From the NCBI GenBank assembly GCA_021234155.1, contig JAJEKV010000054.1, positions 2,643,702 to 2,707,701 of the forward strand: a stretch of DNA of 64,000 nt, written 5' to 3'. This DNA is from Isoetes taiwanensis. Taxonomy: Eukaryota > Streptophyta > Lycopodiopsida > Isoetales > Isoetaceae. The notes below the pieces were generated by a model, which was given only the letters and a program-made list of their open reading frames with translations, made no database searches and was not told where the DNA came from. Numbering within the stretch: position 1 is the stretch's first letter; each line of letters begins with the position of its first letter. The position numbers and the translations under genes are program-made. Of the stretch, positions 57,793 to 64,000 are shown piece after piece.

Positions 57793-59552
57793 TTTTTGAA
57801 AGAGCGAGATTTTTATATTATATATGAAATAAAGAGTACAATGCTTCATTGCACATAGAGGATTACTACAGGAGTAATCTCGACATCTTCATCCTCTATG
57901 TCTAGAAACTTATTATCTGCTCAAAAGCTGATATACATTAAGCGCATAAATCCTCCAACTTGGGAACCAGATTATACAAGAAGATGCAAGGAAAGAAAGT
58001 TCCCGAAAGATTCAAATAATCTTACAAGGCCAGAATAGAACATTTAGAAACAATGAGGAGCGAAAGAAGTGACGGGGTCCTTGCTCGCTGCTGAGCACCA
58101 AATAATGTAGGCATTATCAGAAAACGCATGGAATTCTAAGCAACTCGAACATGGCGATTCGAATGATCCAAATCGATCTTGGATAGTACCTGGTATTTGG
58201 CATATCAGTACCAATAAAAAACACCCAAGCTTTAGTACTTGAGTGGCTATTCAAGCATAGCAGTTCTTGAAATAGCGCCAGGGCGCTTAGAAATCCATTC
58301 AAGCTTGAGTACTTGAGTAAATAAACCACTTTCTGCCCTGCCATCCAATCTGTTATTCCTCTTCAATCAATATATCAAAGTTTCTAAAATTATTCCACAA
58401 GACCTCCAGCCATACATGAAAATTTCGATATCACATCATCAGAATCGGATCTTTCTTGCTAGTAAGAAAGAGCGGAGAAGGAAACAACTACCGATAGAAT
58501 AAACACCGAGAAAATTAAAGTTTTAATGCTCGCCTAAAGATCGCTTCTCTACCGTGATCGCACCTATCTACTCCACCTTATAGGCACATTTTGCCATTTC
58601 GGTCTGATCTGCATGAATAGAATGGAACCTGCATTCTCAAACTGCCGGAATGTTTGTCCCTTCTGTTTACAAAGCAGATAGCATTATGCTTTCAAGAAGC
58701 AAAGAGCAGAAGCCACGTTAGTGGCATGAAGCAAACCGTGGAAAGATCCACCCTAAAAGTCGCCCGTGACTAAAACATCACAAGAAGCCGGGAAAGACTT
58801 TTACGGAATGTTCATTCCTCTCGCTAGCAATAGAAAAAAAGTACACGGAGACCTCGATTGGAGCAAAGGCGGTTTTAGGTAGAGAGAGAGGGGCGGTCCC
58901 TCTCTCACGGCCGCCCTAGACGCAGGCGGAGTTGTTAACGCCAAGAAACATCAAAAACCAGCCTTGTTGTATTAGCTGTATAACTATTTTATGCTATTAT
59001 AGTGGGTTCAACACCCATTCTTTGAATTTATTGATATCCCTTTTCCTTATGATTTTATCACAACTGTTTTGTATAACAAATGCTCTCAAGCATTTCTATT
59101 GATTTGATATGTAGCATTGGCATTTTTTAAACACGCGATCATATGTCAATGGGTCTATACATTCATTATTATTCTTATATGATTTTATACATCCATTATT
59201 TTTCGTTATATGATTGACAGATATCGCATTCCATGTTCTTCTACAAAATCTTTATCTTACCTTATCTTATCTACAAAAAATAACGTTGTTACATATTCCA
59301 TGATCCATTTTCTAAGTAGCTCTTACAATGAAGTTCATCTTCTACAAAACAGGAGCCAATTTTTTTTTTATCCATGCATAACCCATTATATATAAAAATA
59401 TTATTAATATTACATATTACACTATTGAACATGACATCCCACATATCAAGAAATTGAACCATTAAATAAAACCAACCCAAAAAAAAAAAAAAAAAACCCA
59501 CCCCGGGACTCCCGAGTTATTTTTGTTGATATTCGTGCATCCATCAGTAGGC
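57793..59552. other. no recognised gene
   Basis: Follows the TA tract. An inverted motif GGATTACTACAGGAGTAATC lies near 57859, and AGAGAGAGGGGCGG with CCCTCTCTC forms a hairpin-like element near 58882-58906. An A18 run is at about 59478. No domain was recognised in frames such as 58117-58344 (minus). Confidence 0.4.
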
Positions 59553-60059
59553 TCAGATCATTGGATGCCGATTTCGGGAGATCTTGGCCATCATTAAGCG
59601 CAACTCATTTTTTAGCAAGTGTTTGTTAACTGTCAGTTTCAAATACGGAATTAAATCAAAGGTTGTGAAGCGCATGGTAAAATTGGAATTGAAAGCCTGA
59701 AATATTCTCTCTGTCTCACAGATCCTGGCCGAACATATTCCACCAGTGCAGAGACCGGGTTTAATGTAATATGGCCCTATTTGAATGCCTAATAAATCTT
59801 TCAGACATAATTCCTTATCTATGAGAAGTAAAAGAGTTGCAGTCACATTTCTCAACAGCAAGAACTGAAACAAGGAGGCAATCAATGCCTGTTTAATCTG
59901 TTGCTCCATAGATGCTACTATTTCCTCGTCCTCTGTTAGCAGTAGTGTAGCAATTTGGAACAACAAAATCACAATAACCCCAAAAAATTGCAAATAGATG
60001 GAGCCCAAAATTGTATCTGTTGCCTCTGCTACTATTGAACGTCCATATTTTTTGAGCAA
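59553..60059 (-). CDS. hypothetical 168-aa protein with one or two membrane segments
   Basis: One open frame of 169 codons, the longest non-repeat frame outside the retroelements. It has hydrophobic stretches YLQFFGVIVILLFQIATLLL (residues 22-41) and ALIASLFQFLL...VTATLLLLI, a Cys cluster LCTGGICSARICE, and a basic tail (KISRNRHPMI). No family recognised. It might be an exon of a larger gene; codon-use evidence is lacking. Confidence 0.35.
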   Translation of the reverse strand: MLKKYGRSIVAEATDTILGSIYLQFFGVIVILLFQIATLLLTEDEEIVASMEQQIKQALIASLFQFLLLRNVTATLLLLIDKELCLKDLLGIQIGPYYIKPGLCTGGICSARICETERIFQAFNSNFTMRFTTFDLIPYLKLTVNKHLLKNELRLMMAKISRNRHPMI

Positions 60060-60179
60060 ATGGAGATGTGCTAAAAATAACCACGATCAGAGTGTTATGC
60101 AAAACTTCAGAATGTTAGCGTTAATAGATATCGATCTGCAATATCTTTTTGACATGAGTGCTGCAATATCTGACATGAG

Positions 60180-61200
60180 CGTGTGACCCAAATAATTCGC
60201 AATGGTTCATGTAGAAATGAACTATATCATGTCAATACCTTCATGTAATCTAACTTTAAATGTATACCTGCTATGAACCTGGTGTGAATTGATTAAGCAG
60301 AATCGAAGTCCCAACTTCTATTCCATGTTGTAGAGCAGGCCATGTGTCGCCATAAAAAAGGACAAAAAAAAAGAGATTCAACTTCTATATTGTGCACAGG
60401 GCAAATCAGATCCATTGATCCCTTTATTTATGGCCACAAGAATGTGGCTTGGAGTAAATTAAAGATAGATAGATAGATACATTTTTAACATCCAAGAGAA
60501 GCGCACGAACTTATGGAACACAACACATCCAGATGGGGCATGCCCCCACCATTGTACATGGTTGAAGTGGGTCCTTCCCCCATTAGCTTTACAATGATCA
60601 TGGCCACTTTCACAACAAAGCATTGAACCCGTGAACCTTAGCATGGCAAACAAGATAGATAGATAGAGTTTTTTTAATGTCAACGAGAAGCCAAAACAAC
60701 ACGCGCCACTGCCAGATGTTCAAGATCTTGAGTTGGCTAATGCAATTCTTCTTTGCCAATTCATTTCACATGCAATTTTTTCCCGTTCCGGCACCATGTT
60801 GCAATTCATGAAGGATTTGTGTGGTCATTGATATTGGGCAACACATCAAGGACATACTTTTTAGGATAATCTCATAGACAATATCATATGGAACGCCCGT
60901 CGAAGATGGGCAATTTCCTAGTTGTGTTAGATATTATTGAGGAAGGATTTAGTATATGATTTTGCTACAGGATATGACTTATTTGACAACCCACAAGGCT
61001 TTTGTTTTGTCGACAATTCTTTTCAAGGGGCAACCTCTCGATGTGCTAGCTTCTTGTTTTCTTGTGGAATGCCAATGGTGTGTTGCTAATGGGTAGAATT
61101 TCAGTGGTTTGGAAATCTATAGTTCCATTTTTAATGGTTCATAGCTTTTGCGTATGTGGCAAATCACAACCAATGAATATACCAAGATCTAAGGGCCAAA
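60180..61200. repeat. spacer with a GATA-flanked insertion (60462-60675)
   Basis: GATAGATAGATAGATA-type repeats occur at 60465-60479 and 60652-60667. Each is followed by a similar sequence (TTTTTAACATCCAAGAGAAGC and TTTTTTTAATGTCAACGAGAAGC), so the roughly 190-bp block looks like a duplicated or inserted element. The rest shows no gene. Confidence 0.5.
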
Positions 61201-61219
61201 GTTTTTAGGTTTCTTGTAG

Positions 61220-61328
61220 CGGAATCTTGTGCGGATATTCGACCCCTACTCCAGAAAAGATTTTCGCGCTTCAGTTCCGCCCCGTAGTCTGAAGCTTTGT
61301 GGCAAAAGGAGTTGAGATTTTCGCCAGG
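61220..61328 (+). promoter_or_regulatory. likely 5' UTR exon of LSm6
   Basis: GC-richer than its surroundings and ends CGCCAG|GTAGGG, a good donor. An acceptor TTTTTAG|GTCGCAGC lies at 62472, 13 bases before the LSm6 start codon. A leader intron of about 1.1 kb is inferred; the exact transcription start is unknown. Confidence 0.5.
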
Positions 61329-62484
61329 TAGGGTTCCGTTTGATCCCTTTTTTCTTAGCTCGCGTTTCGACTTTTCTTGAGTCATTCTTCCTATGCTGAA
61401 GGTGCCATTCTTTTGATGATTTGTTTTTTTACAGTCGGATACTTACAATCATCTTCATTTTTTTCCTTTAGTTTGTCCAAATTCGACCTTGTTATAGTCA
61501 TGTCCATTTTTTTTCTTCCTCAAAACGGATGTCTCACATTGGCAGCTTCAGTACCTACCTACATTTTGAAAAGTTTTTATCTAGTTCAATAGCTTCTTAG
61601 CAATCCGGAAGCTGAAAATCACAGATTAAATAGATTAATGGTATTATCCATTGAGATCAATATAGAAGCCGTAATTGGATGGAGGCAATGAAAAGCAAAG
61701 ATATTAGGTACAACAAAAATTTTGCATCTCAGGCTAGTTGGCAGCAAATGTTTCCAGCCAAAATGTGGACAACAGTGCATAGATGAGTCTTAGATATTGG
61801 ATGCTTTGTGTCAGCAGTTAAATTTTCAGAGCTTCCACAATGAGAAATGGTTCTTCAATGTCCTGATGTTAATGATTTCTTTTTATTCCATGCTACAATG
61901 TTTTAAGCTACAGTTGGTTTTCTATTTACTGTCATTTAGGTCTACAAGAGGTTCTTAGACTGGATTAATATTTACTTTCTCAAGAAACGTTATTCTGTTA
62001 ACAGAAAATAGCTAGGTTCGTTGTTTTCCTCTTTATTGTTGATTTCATGTTGCCTTATCAGTTGGTAACCGATATCAGGATGGCCAGTATTTCTTTTTAT
62101 TCTCGCTGTAATGGTTCAAGTTAGATTCGTTTACTTTGGCAGGTCTTGTGTATCATTTTCACACTGTACAACAAGTTTTGAGGCTGCTTCAAACTGCTGC
62201 AACAACCGTACTGAACTCTGCTAAACGCTGACCTTCCTTACCTTTAGTAAGTTATATCTAAAGTAAATTTGTTTCATACCATAACCTTGTCCACTCCTGG
62301 TATTAAGAATATTTTAGAATTCTAGGACCAATGTTTATTGATATGGTGCTGTCATACTTGGGTGGTTGCATGTTCCACATTATATGGGAATGCAAAAGGG
62401 AAATGCAGGAAAGTCAAATATTATTTGGACCTTTAGGATGACTGTCCTACTAAATTGTGATGTTCTTTTTAGGTCGCAGCAAAC

Positions 62485-63178
62485 ATGAGTGGAGGCATTG
62501 GCGGTGGAGGATCCAAGACGCCAGCCGATTTCTTGAAATCCATCAGGGGTCGCCCTGTTGTTGTCAAACTTAACTCTGGAGTCGACTATCGGGGTTTGTT
62601 TTTCTACTATGGCTTATCTTCTATTCTGATTTTCTATTTTTCTTTTTAAGCAATGTGTTTGATTTTCTCGTGGTCTAGGAATATTGGCCTGTTTGGATGG
62701 TTACATGAACATTGCGATGGAGCAAACAGAGGAGTATGTCAATGGCCAGCTAAAGAATAAGTATGGAGATGCATTTATTAGAGGAAATAATGGTAAGGAC
62801 AAATGGTTTTGTTTGGGTATAATTGGTAGTTGCTAAACTAGATGGACTGTCATGCAAATGTGTATCTGTTATGTTGTAATTTACCATCTTCATACCCATC
62901 TAGTTTTGTACTTTTGGTTTTTGGAAGAACGAAATGTTTCATTCTTGTTGCGTGTCTTCTTGTTTTACCTTACTGGTTTCATGCAATCTTTTACATCAGA
63001 ATATGAAAAGAAAATAATATTTTTCTATGTTTGTCGATCAATTTGCTCCTCTTATAAATTGCATTTATCCTCAATTTTTTCCATATTTTCTTTATTAAGG
63101 GAACTAAAGCTGCTATCTTGAATTGTTGATGCAGTACTGTATATCAGCACTTCAAAACGGACACTTGCAGAACAATAG
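62485..63178 (+). CDS. LSM6: U6 snRNA-associated Sm-like protein LSm6, 88 aa, three exons
   Basis: Exons 62485-62593, 62679-62792 and 63135-63178 join in phase (CGG G|GA ATA and AAT G|TA CTG) into an 88-residue protein starting MSGGIGGGGSKTPADFLKSI. The Sm fold is complete: Sm1 (RGRPVVVKLNSGVDYRGILA, CLDGYMNIAME) and Sm2 (FIRGNNVLYIS), ending KRTLAEQ and TAG. LSm6 is part of the LSm1-7 ring (mRNA decapping, cytoplasm) and LSm2-8 ring (U6 snRNA 3' end, nucleus). Donors and acceptors are canonical and no frame damage is seen, in contrast to the other gene pieces here. The Gly-rich start is slightly different from seed-plant LSm6 but the body is almost invariant. Confidence 0.97.
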
Positions 63179-64000
63179 CATGTGAGCAAGTATGTATAGC
63201 GATTTAACTGATGCCAGTAATAATTTGGCACGACTGTGGTACGATTTTCAAATGAGTTGTGGAAACATGGCACCAGTATGGTAACAGGTTATATACCATA
63301 CTGGTACCAGTATTGGGAACATGTTAAATACTTGGATTATGCTATTGGGTTGTGGAAACATGGCAACGGTATGGGAACAGGTTTTATCTGGGAACTTAAA
63401 AAACAGAAGGGGCTGCTTACCTTTTTTGTCCGAGGATGAAAATACCTTTTTAATAGTCACAGCCAATTTTTTTGTGTGTAATGATGTCATGGTAACTTAA
63501 CTAAATCTATCCTTTGTTAAGAAATCAAATATTAAGCAAAGTGAGTTTTAAGAGAACTAAGACTTAAGGTATTTTGCCTGGAAAGATGGAAAATAAGGTG
63601 CTAAAGCACTGTGGGTTGTTTTTTGGATGAGCGGGGATGAGCGGTGAGGTTTATTTTTGGAAATTATTTTAAATTGCCTAAGACATTTTCTAAAGGTCTT
63701 AGAATGTTTGAACCTTTTCTGATAAATGAAAGAGGTGCACTAGTGATATATCATTCGGTTTTGACACATCCAATGTATGTAAGCTTTACGTCCATTTCTT
63801 TGCAGGCTGATCATTGTTCTTTTCACTCTTTAATAGTGTTTGACCTCTGTTTCAATCAAATAATTGCTGTTTGGGAAATTTTGAACTCACTCCTCTGAAG
63901 CGAGAGTACTCTCAATAATAAAGTGGTTCCTTGTTTCTGAAGTGTCAGTAGTTTTCAGTCTTGGCTTTGTTGAGGAACCTGTCTTTCATATGGATTAGCA
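63179..64000 (+). other. LSm6 downstream region with a local duplication
   Basis: Probable 3' UTR and flank. A segment starting GAGTTGTGGAAACATGGCAC at 63253 is repeated at 63351 as GGGTTGTGGAAACATGGCAA, a 98-bp tandem duplication. No further gene is recognised to the window end. Confidence 0.5.

Overview
This is nuclear DNA of a land plant. The recognisable coding sequence consists of spliced plant-type genes or pieces of them: LSm6, NIPP1, FCA, MAP65, MSI1, NADH-glutamate synthase, endo-beta-mannosidase and a metallo-beta-lactamase-fold hydrolase. The window is AT-rich and mostly repeats. A non-seed plant such as a fern or ally is my guess, from the repeat load and the unusual reverse transcriptase; it is not proven. 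Only LSm6 (62485-63178, +) looks like a complete, clean host gene.

Most of the rest is a mosaic of blocks joined at (TA)n microsatellites. Blocks repeatedly show two different ends. End A (about 300-500 bp) carries clustered CATGCATG/GCATGC motifs and reaches a TGCCACCTCA-like edge on its inner side. End B starts CAAG, then about TTGTACTAT, directly against the (TA)n. Between the ends lie either long arrays of GAATCT spaced 10-11 bp or pieces of host genes. Examples: 4589-10445 (endo-beta-mannosidase, GOGAT and an unknown gene, all minus), 11821-16113 (FCA), 16183-18591, 18634-20390 (mirror image of the previous one), 30550-35150 (NIPP1 plus an unknown gene) and 37513-43523 (MAP65 and MSI1, both plus). 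In all but NIPP1 the recognised fragments have their 5' side toward End A. I read these as gene-fragment-capturing mobile units.

The second main component is a large retroelement on the minus strand, 43604-56396. Two nearly identical 4.29-kb direct repeats (43604-47890, 52109-56396) flank a 4.2-kb core with a 531-codon ORF1 exon (50338-51933) and an intact 696-aa reverse transcriptase (47999-50089). The repeat holds a SAP-like exon that appears to splice onto ORF1. The RT has IPMG...SP and FRYIDDL motifs and is Penelope-like or a relative; no endonuclease domain is visible. An older broken copy lies at 23275-29460. Both elements end near (TA)n or other repeats, which suggests TA tracts are insertion sites.

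Other repeats: a six-unit array of about 350 bp with pol III-like A and B boxes (21250-23275); a second TA-bounded family with a tRNA-like segment (20518-21245, 56510-57459, related 10546-11820); a 183-bp tandem triplet (39858-40380); an LTR remnant with a tRNA-Met primer site (about 5825-6003). Many disabling changes in the gene pieces, and most differences between the two 4.29-kb repeats, fall at CAG/CTG sites (CAG read as CGG, CTG as CG or ACG). This could be a base-calling artefact at CHG methylation rather than true mutation, so 'pseudogene' calls should be read with that in mind.
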